A stretch of 64,000 bases of DNA from an uncultured bacterium (lineage in GTDB: Bacteria; Planctomycetota; JAJSAM01; JAJVHW01), in contig CALKVK010000035.1 in the NCBI GenBank assembly GCA_937996235.1, positions 186,001 to 250,000 of the forward strand. Reading direction: 5' to 3'. Positions 55,568 through 64,000 of this stretch are shown here, piece after piece (the first letter of the stretch is position 1; each line of letters begins with the position of its first letter). A program made the translations under genes and the position numbers. The notes beneath the pieces were generated by a model. It had not been told where the DNA came from. It ran no database searches and saw nothing but the letters and a program-made list of their open reading frames with translations.

Positions 55568-57898
55568 GCGGCCTTCGAGGTCGGCGCGCTCGACGCCCAG
55601 GAGGTGCAGGACGGTCGGCGCGACGTCGAGGACGCTCGGCGCGACGCCCTCCGCGAGCGGCTCGCTGGAGTAGAGGATGCCGGGCACGAGGCTCGGGTCC
55701 ACCGAGCAGTGGTCGCCGCTCCAGCGCTGCGTGTTGTCGGTGATGACGTCCGCGTCGGTGCCGCCGAGCGCGGTCTGCCAGCTCACGCGGTAGCCGCGCT
55801 CGAAGCCGACGACGAGGTCGGGCGCCTCGAGCACGCGCGCACCGCGGTAGAGGTCGCTGCCGTAGTAGACCTCGCGCACGACGCGCGTGCCGTCGGCGTC
55901 GCGCAGCTCGAGCAGGTCCGCGCGGATGCGCGCGAGGAGCGCGCGCGCCTCGGACGGCTCCACGATGCCGCCGCCCTCGCGCCCCTTCAGGTTCAGGAAG
56001 ATCTGCCCGAGGCCCATCGCGTACGCCTGCGAGCGCGACCAGTCCACGTCGGCGAAGAACCGCCCGCCGACGAGATCCCCCACCTTCAGCGGCCCGACGT
56101 TCGCGCCGGTCCCGACCTGGTAGGAGTGCGCGCGCAGGAAGTTGTTCAGGTTGACGCCGCGGCGGAACGACGCGAAGCCGTGGTCGCTGACGACGAGCAC
56201 GCGCGTGTCCGGCCCCGCGCGGCGCACGGCCTCGCCCACGATGCGGTCCATCTCGCGGTAGATCGCCTCGATCTCGCCCGCGAGCTGCGGCGAGAGCACG
56301 GGGTCGTAGCGCGGCGACTGCGGGTCGGTGTGGCGCCAGAGCGCGTGCTGCACGCGGTCCGTCTCGGGGAACATCGCGAAGAGACAGTCCCAGCCGCCCG
56401 CGTCGATGCGCGCGTAGAGCCGCTTCTCGCGCTGCGCGAGGAGCAGCCGCACGTGGTCGAGGAAGAGACGGTCGTCGAGCGCGTCGTCCTTGACGGGGTT
56501 CGTCAGCTCGGGCCAGCCGAGCGTCTCGTACGGGCCGGCGGCTGCCGCGAGCTCGCGCGCATACGACGGCGGACTCGACAGCGGGAAGTTCGGCGGCGTC
56601 GCGACCGTCGGGTCGAGCTGCAGCGGCGCGACCATCAGCCGGAACGAGCCGCCCGGGTCGGTGATGTCGCCGCGCGCGTCGTCGAACGTGAGCAGGAAGC
56701 GCACGCGTCCGGCGAGCCGCCCGCGCTCCGAGACGTACGCGAGCGGGCTGAGCGGCACGACGACCGGCACGGGCTCGCTCCACACGCCGGGCGCGAGCTG
56801 TCGCGTGACGCCCTCGGCGGTCGTGACCGTCGCCCCGGCGCCGGGCTGCAGCACCACGTGCACGCGCGCGGAGAGCCGCAGCTCCGCGCGCCGCAGCGCC
56901 TCGCGCGTCTCGCTGAGGCGCCGCTGCGGCTTCTGCCAGTCGAGCGCCAGCTCGCGCGTGTACTTCTCCTCGTCGGCGCTGCGCGTGATCTCGCTGCCGC
57001 GCGCGGGATCGAGCAGCGGGTCGAGCGGACCGGGCAGCACGACGTCGAACTCGGTCGTCCCGCGCAGCACGAACCAGCCGACGCCGCCCGTCTCGGTGGA
57101 GCCGGGCACGCGCGGGTCGTCGGTCCAGATCGCCCACGAGCCCCACGTGCCCTGCAGGTCGGGCACGCCGAGCCCGGAGAGGCACGCGCCGTGCTCCATC
57201 TCGTCGGGCGGGAACGCGAGCGGCGCCTCGATCGCCTCGCACGCGCGGCCGCCGTGGTCGAGCGTGACCCAGAACGGCTCGCCCGAGCGCTCGTTGCGCG
57301 GATACGGGACGCGCTCCGGGATCCACGAGAGCACGACCAGCGCCCCGCACGCGCCGAGCGCCGCGGGCGCGAGCGCCGCGGCCTGCAGGCGTCCGCCGCG
57401 TCGCCAGACCGGGTTGCGCGCACCGAGCACGAACCACCCGACGAGTCCGCCCGCGAGCGCGCCGCCCGCGCCGACGAGCGCCACGACGGCCGCACGCTGC
57501 AGCTTCGTGAGCACGACGCGCCGCACGGGCGAGACGAGCCCGATCGTGATCTGCGGCACCGCGTCGCTCGCATGCAGCACGCGCTTCAGGAAGTCGAAGA
57601 TGCCGTGCTCGCCGGGGTTCTGCCCCGTCGAGATCGACGCCCACGCGACGGGCGACTGCGCCGGGTTCGTCGTCGCGAGCGGCGCGTAGCCGCCGCGGGC
57701 GCGCAGCGCGGCGAGGTTCGGGAGCTTCTGCTCCGCCTCGAAGCGCTCGCAGAGGCCGGCGTCGGCCCCGTCGAAGCCGAGCACGAGGACGCGCGGCGCG
57801 GCGGCCTCCGCGCGCGGCGACGGGAGCGCGAGCGCCGCGGCGCCGGCGGCGACGGCGACCGCGGCGGTCGTCAGGAGGAGAGGGCGAAGGCGGCGCAT
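55550..57898 (-). CDS. Type I phosphodiesterase/nucleotide pyrophosphatase-like protein (AP superfamily)
   Basis: The 782-residue protein starts at ATG 57898 with GGAGCGG just upstream. A signal sequence (about 5-33) and two membrane segments (near 140 and 180) flank the first part. The alkaline-phosphatase-superfamily catalytic residues are visible: VLVLGFDGADAGL (metal Asp), TTNPAQSPVAWASISTG with HGIFDF (nucleophile region), and VVSDHGFASFRRG (metal-binding DH pair). It would hydrolyse phosphodiesters or pyrophosphates outside the cytoplasm. A beta-rich insert (about 290-480) lies within the catalytic domain, which is large for the family. The end of the gene is echoed in a 15-bp tandem repeat. 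Confidence 0.85.
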   Translation of the reverse strand: MRRLRPLLLTTAAVAVAAGAAALALPSPRAEAAAPRVLVLGFDGADAGLCERFEAEQKLPNLAALRARGGYAPLATTNPAQSPVAWASISTGQNPGEHGIFDFLKRVLHASDAVPQITIGLVSPVRRVVLTKLQRAAVVALVGAGGALAGGLVGWFVLGARNPVWRRGGRLQAAALAPAALGACGALVVLSWIPERVPYPRNERSGEPFWVTLDHGGRACEAIEAPLAFPPDEMEHGACLSGLGVPDLQGTWGSWAIWTDDPRVPGSTETGGVGWFVLRGTTEFDVVLPGPLDPLLDPARGSEITRSADEEKYTRELALDWQKPQRRLSETREALRRAELRLSARVHVVLQPGAGATVTTAEGVTRQLAPGVWSEPVPVVVPLSPLAYVSERGRLAGRVRFLLTFDDARGDITDPGGSFRLMVAPLQLDPTVATPPNFPLSSPPSYARELAAAAGPYETLGWPELTNPVKDDALDDRLFLDHVRLLLAQREKRLYARIDAGGWDCLFAMFPETDRVQHALWRHTDPQSPRYDPVLSPQLAGEIEAIYREMDRIVGEAVRRAGPDTRVLVVSDHGFASFRRGVNLNNFLRAHSYQVGTGANVGPLKVGDLVGGRFFADVDWSRSQAYAMGLGQIFLNLKGREGGGIVEPSEARALLARIRADLLELRDADGTRVVREVYYGSDLYRGARVLEAPDLVVGFERGYRVSWQTALGGTDADVITDNTQRWSGDHCSVDPSLVPGILYSSEPLAEGVAPSVLDVAPTVLHLLGVERADLEGRPVTAR

Positions 57899-57932
57899 CC
57901 GCTCCACGCTACGCGACGTCGTCACGCGCCGG

Positions 57933-58877
57933 TCAGGCGCCGCGCCCCGACTTCGTCGCCTCGAGCCAGCGCTCGGCGTCGATCGCGGCGGTGCAGCCCG
58001 AGCCCGCCGCCGTGATCGCCTGCCGGTAGACATGGTCCTGGCAGTCGCCGCACGCGAACACACCTTCGACGCTCGTCGCGCTGCCGCGGCCGCGCGTGAC
58101 GATGTAGCCGTTCTCGTCGAGCTCGAGCTGCCCGCCGAGGAACGCGCTCGTCGGCGTGTGGCCGATGGCGACGAAGAGCGCGTCGAGCGCGATGGTGCGC
58201 TCCGCGCCGTCGCGCGTGTCCGCGACGCGCACGCCCGTCACCTTGCCGCCCTCGCCGAGCACCTGCTGCACCGCCGTGTGCAGGACCAGCTCGACCTTCG
58301 GGTTGTCGGCGACGCGCTGCGCCATGATCTTGCTCGCGCGGAACTCGCCGCGGCGGTGGATCAGCAGCACCTTCGAGCCGAAGCGCGAGAGGAAGTTCGC
58401 CTCCTCCATCGCCGAGTCGCCGCCGCCGACGACGCCGATCACGCGGTTGCGGAAGAACGCGCCGTCGCACGTCGCGCAGGTCGAGACGCCGTGGCCCATC
58501 AGCTCGCTCTCGCCGGGCACGCCGAGCAGCTTCGCGGTGGCGCCCGTCGCGACGATGAGCGCGTCGGCGCGGAACTCCTCGCCCTCGACCCACACGCCGA
58601 ACGGCCGCGACGAGAGGTCCACGCGCTCGACGTCCTTCGAGACGATCTCGGTCCCGAAGCGCACCGCCTGCGCCTTCATCTCGTCCATCAGCTCGGGGCC
58701 CATGATGCCGTCGCGGAAGCCGGGGTAGTTCTCGACCTCGGTCGTCAGCATGAGCTGGCCGCCGCGCTGGTAGCCCTCGAACTGGAGCGGGGCGAGGTTC
58801 GCGCGCGCCGTGTAGATGGCGGCCGTCAGGCCGGCCGGGCCCGAGCCGATGATGATCACTTCGCGGTGGTTGGACAT
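57933..58877 (-). CDS. trxB: Thioredoxin reductase
   Basis: The 314-residue FAD/NADPH enzyme reduces thioredoxin. It has the FAD motif GSGPAG (11-16), the redox centre CATCDG (134-139), the NADPH motif GGGDSA (151-156) and the C-terminal FACGDCQDHVYRQAITAAGSG FAD motif; all are as in canonical TrxB. The start ATG 58877 is supported by GGAGG at a normal distance. It is cytoplasmic. It ends 34 bp before the AP-superfamily gene start and may be co-transcribed with it. It is divergent from the secreted protein gene at 59045. Confidence 0.95.
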   Translation of the reverse strand: MSNHREVIIIGSGPAGLTAAIYTARANLAPLQFEGYQRGGQLMLTTEVENYPGFRDGIMGPELMDEMKAQAVRFGTEIVSKDVERVDLSSRPFGVWVEGEEFRADALIVATGATAKLLGVPGESELMGHGVSTCATCDGAFFRNRVIGVVGGGDSAMEEANFLSRFGSKVLLIHRRGEFRASKIMAQRVADNPKVELVLHTAVQQVLGEGGKVTGVRVADTRDGAERTIALDALFVAIGHTPTSAFLGGQLELDENGYIVTRGRGSATSVEGVFACGDCQDHVYRQAITAAGSGCTAAIDAERWLEATKSGRGA

Positions 58878-59044
58878 GGCGCCTCCGACACGGACGGGCC
58901 GCGGAGTGTAGCGTCGTGGCCGCGGCCTCCCGGCGAACGCCCCGGGACGCCCCGCCATTCCGCGACGGGAATCGCTTCGCGCCGCACGTCGCGTGGCGGA
59001 CGCTCGTCGGGCTCCGATCGGAACAGTACAGAGGAAGTCGACGC

Positions 59045-61435
59045 ATGCGCACGGTCCGTACCCTGGCCTTCGTGTCCGCGCTCCTGGCCCCGCTCCTCGG
59101 ACTCGCCCTGCACCCGGGTCCGGCTCGGGCCGGCGAGGACCCGGGCCCGCCGATCGAGGCGACGTTCGCGAACGCGCGCGCGAAGGACGAGCTGCGCGGG
59201 TTCATCTCGCAGAACACGACCGAGGTGCACGTGCTGCTGCGCGCGCCGGCGGGCTCGACGCTCGACGCGACGCTCGCGCCCGACGCGGCCCTCGGCGCCG
59301 CCGCGTCCGAGCTCGAGCTGATGCTCTGCGCGATCGACGGCGCGACCATCGAGGTCGCGGGCACGCCGGCCGACCGCTCGAAGCCCGGCAGCGGCGTCGT
59401 GACCTGGAAGGGCGTCCCGCTGCCGGAGTCGGGCGAGTACACGCTGGTCGTCCGCGCGAACATGCCGGGCGGCTACCTGCTGAAGCTCGGCGCCCGCGAC
59501 GCGAAGCTCGTCGTGGACGAGACGTCGACCGAGGACCTCGCGCTCGACGCGACCGCGTCGGTGGAGTTCGACGGGCGCGTGGGCGACGTGCTGCGCTACG
59601 ACCTCTCGCCCGGGCCGAAGTCGAAGTTCCGCGGCGAGCTGCGGCGCATCGTGCGGCCCGACGCGTCCGACGTCGCCGGGCTCGGCACGGGGCCGAAGGG
59701 CAAGCTGACGCTCGACGCCGACGGGCGCTTCCGCCTCGAGTTCGGCAACGCGGGGAGCGCGCCCGGCGCGTGGCGCGCGCTGCTGCGCACGACGCCGCGC
59801 AAGGCGCAGAAGCGCCGCGGGGTCGTGAGCATCGCGCAGACCGGTCTCGTGCCGGTCGTCCGCCGGCTCTCGCCGTCGCGCGGCGTGCAGGTGGACACCG
59901 CGCTCGACGTGACGCTCTCGGGCCGCGACTTCCAGCCGGGCATGGACATCCGCCTCGAGCGCGGCGGGCGCGCGCCGATCATCGCGAGCGACGTGACCGT
60001 GGTCTCCGAGACGGAGGCGACGTGCACGCTGAACCTGGACACGCGCTCGACCCCGGACGGCGCGTCCACGGGGACGTGGCGCGTGGCCGTGCGCAACGCG
60101 CCGCTCTACGGCGACCCGGACGACCCGACGACCCTCGACACCGACACGCTGCTCGTGGACACGAGCCGCAGCTTCAAGTCGCTCGCGTCCGGGTCCGTGC
60201 GGCTGCCGCGCGGCGTCATCAAGCAGACCGAGGTGTGGCAGCTCCACTTCAACGCGGACTTCGCCGAGGACCTCGACCGCATGGGCCTGTCGTCGGTGGA
60301 CGCGGACATGCGGCGCGTCGCGCGCGACGTGATGGAGGCGTACGTGCTCGCGTACGTGCGCGACCTGTTCGGCACCAACGAGACCAACGGCGCGGTGAAG
60401 GGCTCGGCGGTGCCCGTCTCGTTCGTCGTGGACGACGTCACGTCGGTCGCGGGGAAGGCGGGCGAGACCTACAACCGCATCGAGATCGGCGGCGCCGCGC
60501 AGGCCGGCGACCCGACCGACGCCGCGGAGCCGCTGGCCTGGGGCCACGCCGACACCGACACCGGCAACCAGCGCCGCGACGACCTGTCCGTCGAGGACGC
60601 CGACGGCAACCGCATCGGGCTCGGCGCGCGCACGCGCATCCTCGACCCGCGCGGCGCGAACCCGGACGCGTCGGCGGCGTGGCGCCAGGCCATGCAGCCG
60701 CTGCGGGCGAACCCGCTGACCGACGCCGACCTGCGCTACTTCACCGGCCGCTTCAACCCCGGCAACGCGACGCAGAACGCGCGCTACGCCGAGATCGTCA
60801 CGCAGTTCGAGCGCGCGGCGCGCGAGATCGCGGGCATCGTCGCGCACCACGTCGGCCGCGCGATGGGCCTCGCGACGGCGGGCAGCGGGCCGATGGCCGC
60901 GCCGACGGAGTCGGGCTCGATGGCGACGGAGCGCACCACGCTCGCGTTCTCGTCGGCCGACATGGCGACGCTGCGCGGCAACGCCGTCGCGCACGAGCTC
61001 CCGGGCAAGTCCGACCTGCTGCGCGTCTCGTTCTTCCCGATCGTGGACCGCCAGCCGGAGCTGCTCCCCAACCTCACCACGGCGACCGCCTACGAGGTGA
61101 AGTGGGACTTCGTCGGCGGGCGCTGCAACGCCGTCCCGGCCGACTACCGCCTCTCGTACCTGCAGGGCAGCCACCGGCCGCTCGGGCTCACGCTCTCGTT
61201 CACGTCGCTCGCGGGCACGGCCCCCACCTGCCTGAACGGCGCGACGTGCACGTCGATCGGCGACGTCTACTGCCGCGTGGCCGTCTTCGCCGTGCAGGTC
61301 GACGACACCGTCCGCGGCGGCGGCTCGCTGCTCTACCACCGCCTGAAGATCCTGCCGAACCTGGCCTTCTTCCAGGGCTCGCCGATCTTCCCGTCGGTCC
61401 AGAACTGCTACAACCAGGTCCTCGCGGCGCCGTAG
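59045..61435 (+). CDS. Large secreted protein with PPC/IPT domains and degenerate metzincin motif
   Basis: The 796-residue protein has a signal peptide (about 1-27, ending GPARAGED). ATG 59045 is preceded by GAGGAAG. The N-terminal PPC-like beta-sandwich (about 30-230) contains LPESGEYTLVVRANMPGGYLL; an IPT/TIG-like domain (about 275-390) follows. A long region of mixed fold (about 390-796) has VARDVMEAYVLAYVRDLFG and GIVAHHVGRAMGLAT (about 597-611), which looks like the HExxHxxGL zinc site of metzincins but has His for Glu and Arg for the second His. Cys pairs near the end (CNAVPADY, CLNGATC, YCRVAV) may form disulfides. It is probably an inactive protease-like binding protein. Confidence 0.75.
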   Translation: MRTVRTLAFVSALLAPLLGLALHPGPARAGEDPGPPIEATFANARAKDELRGFISQNTTEVHVLLRAPAGSTLDATLAPDAALGAAASELELMLCAIDGATIEVAGTPADRSKPGSGVVTWKGVPLPESGEYTLVVRANMPGGYLLKLGARDAKLVVDETSTEDLALDATASVEFDGRVGDVLRYDLSPGPKSKFRGELRRIVRPDASDVAGLGTGPKGKLTLDADGRFRLEFGNAGSAPGAWRALLRTTPRKAQKRRGVVSIAQTGLVPVVRRLSPSRGVQVDTALDVTLSGRDFQPGMDIRLERGGRAPIIASDVTVVSETEATCTLNLDTRSTPDGASTGTWRVAVRNAPLYGDPDDPTTLDTDTLLVDTSRSFKSLASGSVRLPRGVIKQTEVWQLHFNADFAEDLDRMGLSSVDADMRRVARDVMEAYVLAYVRDLFGTNETNGAVKGSAVPVSFVVDDVTSVAGKAGETYNRIEIGGAAQAGDPTDAAEPLAWGHADTDTGNQRRDDLSVEDADGNRIGLGARTRILDPRGANPDASAAWRQAMQPLRANPLTDADLRYFTGRFNPGNATQNARYAEIVTQFERAAREIAGIVAHHVGRAMGLATAGSGPMAAPTESGSMATERTTLAFSSADMATLRGNAVAHELPGKSDLLRVSFFPIVDRQPELLPNLTTATAYEVKWDFVGGRCNAVPADYRLSYLQGSHRPLGLTLSFTSLAGTAPTCLNGATCTSIGDVYCRVAVFAVQVDDTVRGGGSLLYHRLKILPNLAFFQGSPIFPSVQNCYNQVLAAP

Positions 61436-61490
61436 CCGCTCCTCCTCCCGAGGCACCCCCACGTCTCCCGGAGCGCAGACACCCGGAGCG

Positions 61491-61622
61491 GGGACAGGGC
61501 TGCCCCTTTTGCCTTGTTCGGTCGGCGCAGCCCACGGTCAGGCGACCCGGGCGGCGCCGGGCAGCCTCGGCGGAGGAGCCCCACACTTTGCCCGGTAAAG
61601 GCAAAAAGGCAGCCCTGTCCCC
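61491..61622. repeat. Inverted-repeat element (GGGGACAGGGCTGCC family)
   Basis: The left arm GGGGACAGGGCTGCC with CCTTTTGCC (61491-61514) is mirrored by GGCAAAAAGGCAGCCCTGTCCCC (61600-61622) with 85 nt between. A smaller inner repeat (GCGGAGGAGC near 61570) is less clear. It lies between two convergent genes. Such elements could act as a REP-like spacer or terminator for both. Confidence 0.65.
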
Positions 61623-61700
61623 ACTGCGAGGGCGGGCGGAATCGAGGCGGGGCGCGTGCCGCGGCACGCGCCCCGTCCCGTTCGAGTGCGTTCCCGCCTC

Positions 61701-63071
61701 TCAGACGCGGTCGGGCGGGGTGTGCTTCGCGATCCAGGCGTCGAAGCCGCCGTCGTAGCCGACCTCGGCGCCGCGGGCGCGGGCGCGCGCGACGAGCGCC
61801 TGCAGCGCCGCCGGGTCGAGCTTCGACTTGCCGTCGAGGTGCTCGAGCACCTTGCCCGCCGCCTCGGCGCCGGCCGCCTCGGCGCCGTGCAGGACGCCGC
61901 CCGGCTCGTCGAGGCGCTCCTCGTGCAGGCCGAGGTACTTCTGGATCAGCACGTCGGTGACGCGCTGCGCGTGGCGGCGGCTGATGGCGATGTTGCCCTG
62001 CCCGGTGACGACGTTGCCGACGCCGAACACCTCGGGCATGCCCTTCACGCGGCCGAGGTCCCAGTCCTCGTAGTCGTAGAACTCGCCGCGCAGCGGCAGG
62101 CCGGGGATCGGGCGCGGGATCGAGCCGATCGACGAGAAGACCTGCGTGGTCGGGATGACCTCGGTCGTGCCCTCGACCTCGATCACCTTGCGGCCCTCGG
62201 TCCGGGTCGTCACGACCTCGAGGCCGCAGACGTTGCCCGCATCGTCGAACACGAGCCGCTTGGGCAGCGTGTTCGGACGGAACTGGCACAGGAACTTCTG
62301 CTGCGTGAGCGCCATCAGCTTCTCGCGCACGTCCATCGTCTTCTGCTTCGAGGCCTCGTCGGCGCCGTCCTTGAACTGCGCGACGGGCATCTCGCGGGCG
62401 CTGCGGCGGTAGACCAGCGTGCAGCCGCGCAGCCCGAGGTCGGCGAGCGTCAGCCCGTGGGCGTCGAGCACCTTGTTCAGGCCCTGGTGCTCCATCTCGA
62501 CGACGTCGGCGTGGATGCCGCGCTCGCGCAGCTTCGCGGCCGTGGTCTCGAGCATCGTCGCCTTGACGACGTCGATCGACGCGAGCCCGCCGCCCACGAT
62601 GACCGCGCCGTCGGCGATCTCGTAGCGCGGGCCGTCGTACGTGGACTCCTCGTGGTGGTTGAACCAGTAGATGAACGGGTTCTGGAAGACGAGGCCCTTG
62701 CCCTCGGCCGCCTGCTCGCCGTCGACGCCGAGGGGGCGGTCGCCCCACGCACCGCACGCGAGCACGATCGCGCTGAAGCCCCAGTCGCGCAGGTTCTCGA
62801 ACGTGACGTGCTCGCCGATCGTCGTAGAGGGCACGTAGACGATCCCGGGCGTCTTCAGCTTCTCGCCGATCCGCACGTACTCCTGCGAGCGCTGGCGGGC
62901 GTGCCAGCGCGGCAGCCCGTCCTCGATCTTCCCGAAGGGGCGCGCGTTCTGCTCGAAGACGACCGTCACGACGCCCGCCTTCGCGAGCAGCTCCGCGGCC
63001 TCGGCGCCGGAGCAGGCGCCGCCGATCACGGCGACGGCGTGACGGGGGGTGGCGAGGTGGGCGGGATCCAT
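61701..63071 (-). CDS. FAD-dependent pyridine-nucleotide oxidoreductase
   Basis: The 456-residue protein starts at ATG 63071 behind CAGGAGAG. The N-terminal Rossmann motif is VAVIGGACSGAEAAELLAKAG, followed by VVFEQNARPFGKIEDGLPRWH. A second NADPH-type motif is AVIVGGGLASIDVVKA (about 167-182), and the FAD-binding C-terminal EVFGVGNVVTGQGNIAISRRHAQRV. The order and the KIEDGLPRWH segment resemble ferredoxin-NADP reductases of the adrenodoxin-reductase/glutamate-synthase small-subunit group. The electron partner is unknown and no ferredoxin gene is nearby. It is cytoplasmic and divergent from an NtrC-type regulator 234 bp away, which may control it, but this is only neighbourhood evidence. Confidence 0.85.
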   Translation of the reverse strand: MDPAHLATPRHAVAVIGGACSGAEAAELLAKAGVVTVVFEQNARPFGKIEDGLPRWHARQRSQEYVRIGEKLKTPGIVYVPSTTIGEHVTFENLRDWGFSAIVLACGAWGDRPLGVDGEQAAEGKGLVFQNPFIYWFNHHEESTYDGPRYEIADGAVIVGGGLASIDVVKATMLETTAAKLRERGIHADVVEMEHQGLNKVLDAHGLTLADLGLRGCTLVYRRSAREMPVAQFKDGADEASKQKTMDVREKLMALTQQKFLCQFRPNTLPKRLVFDDAGNVCGLEVVTTRTEGRKVIEVEGTTEVIPTTQVFSSIGSIPRPIPGLPLRGEFYDYEDWDLGRVKGMPEVFGVGNVVTGQGNIAISRRHAQRVTDVLIQKYLGLHEERLDEPGGVLHGAEAAGAEAAGKVLEHLDGKSKLDPAALQALVARARARGAEVGYDGGFDAWIAKHTPPDRV

Positions 63072-63305
63072 CGGGCTCTCCTGGCTCAGAGGGGGTCTCG
63101 GGAACACAGCGCGGACGGCACGCCGGAAGAGGGCGGACGCTACCAAAGGCCCGGGGACCGGGCGACATCCGGTGCGGGGTCGGAAGCGGGGCCCCGGAGA
63201 AGCCCCGCGTGCGGCGCGAGCGCGGTCACACGCCGTCGGCGCGGGAGCCCGCGGAGACGTCAAGTGGCGCGGGTCGCGGTCCCGATGAGGAAGCGGCCCT
63301 CCGCC

Positions 63306-64000
<695 letters not shown>

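Overview
This is a very GC-rich bacterial window (coding and spacers alike, with G or C at most third codon positions) with densely packed genes, many ATGA or GTGA overlaps, and GTG starts. The content points to a Gram-negative-type cell with an outer membrane: an LpoB-like PBP activator, lipoproteins, an AsmA-like protein and an RND efflux pair. FGE-domain proteins, a kinase-like receptor, large secreted beta-rich proteins with c-type heme motifs, and a double UvrA (a layout known from Chlamydia and related PVC bacteria) make a high-GC Planctomycetota-like organism the best guess. This is an inference; Myxococcota or another deep high-GC lineage is not excluded. No rRNA, tRNA, CRISPR array or transposase was recognised.

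Layout. 0-6.2 kb: a truncated membrane protein, an RluA-type pseudouridine synthase, two paralogous ~91-residue proteins, a membrane-anchored protein, an FGE-domain protein followed by a repeat array made from copies of its own 3' end, and a small helical protein. 6.2-13.7 kb: LpoB-like protein plus TPR lipoprotein, two tandem 309-residue secreted proteins ending in a cytochrome-c-like module, a GcvT/YgfZ-fold protein, a GH84 glycosidase and a small secreted protein. 14.0-17.0 kb: both subunits of DNA topoisomerase VI, translationally coupled. 17.2-24.5 kb: a large secreted repeat protein, a DUF1905/YdeI protein, a four-gene operon (HEPN-like, AbrB-like, EI24-like, HEAT-like) and a secreted protein; every true gap here carries the same palindromic element. 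24.7-28.0 kb: a MacB/FtsX-type ABC exporter. 28.1-35.4 kb: a DUF4388/TPR/PQQ-propeller protein divergent from a pseudokinase-FGE fusion, which converges on a sodium:solute symporter fused to a Nudix domain. 35.7-45.2 kb: secreted proteins (one parallel beta-helix with PA14) and an RND pump with its adaptor. 45.2-55.5 kb: two overlapping UvrA-type genes and an AsmA-like giant. 55.6-64 kb: an alkaline-phosphatase-superfamily hydrolase, thioredoxin reductase, a secreted protein with a degenerate metzincin motif, an FAD oxidoreductase, and a truncated NtrC-type regulator running off the end.

Main unusual points. (1) Short repeats at several gene 3' ends are built from the gene's own last codons and stop: direct copies after the FGE gene, an inverted copy forming a perfect 27-bp hairpin at top6A, and 23-bp and 15-bp tandem arrays at two others. 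(2) At least three separate families of REP-like palindromes occupy different parts of the window. (3) There are several uncommon fusions or gene pairs: pseudokinase-FGE, symporter-Nudix, bacterial topoisomerase VI and coupled UvrA twins.
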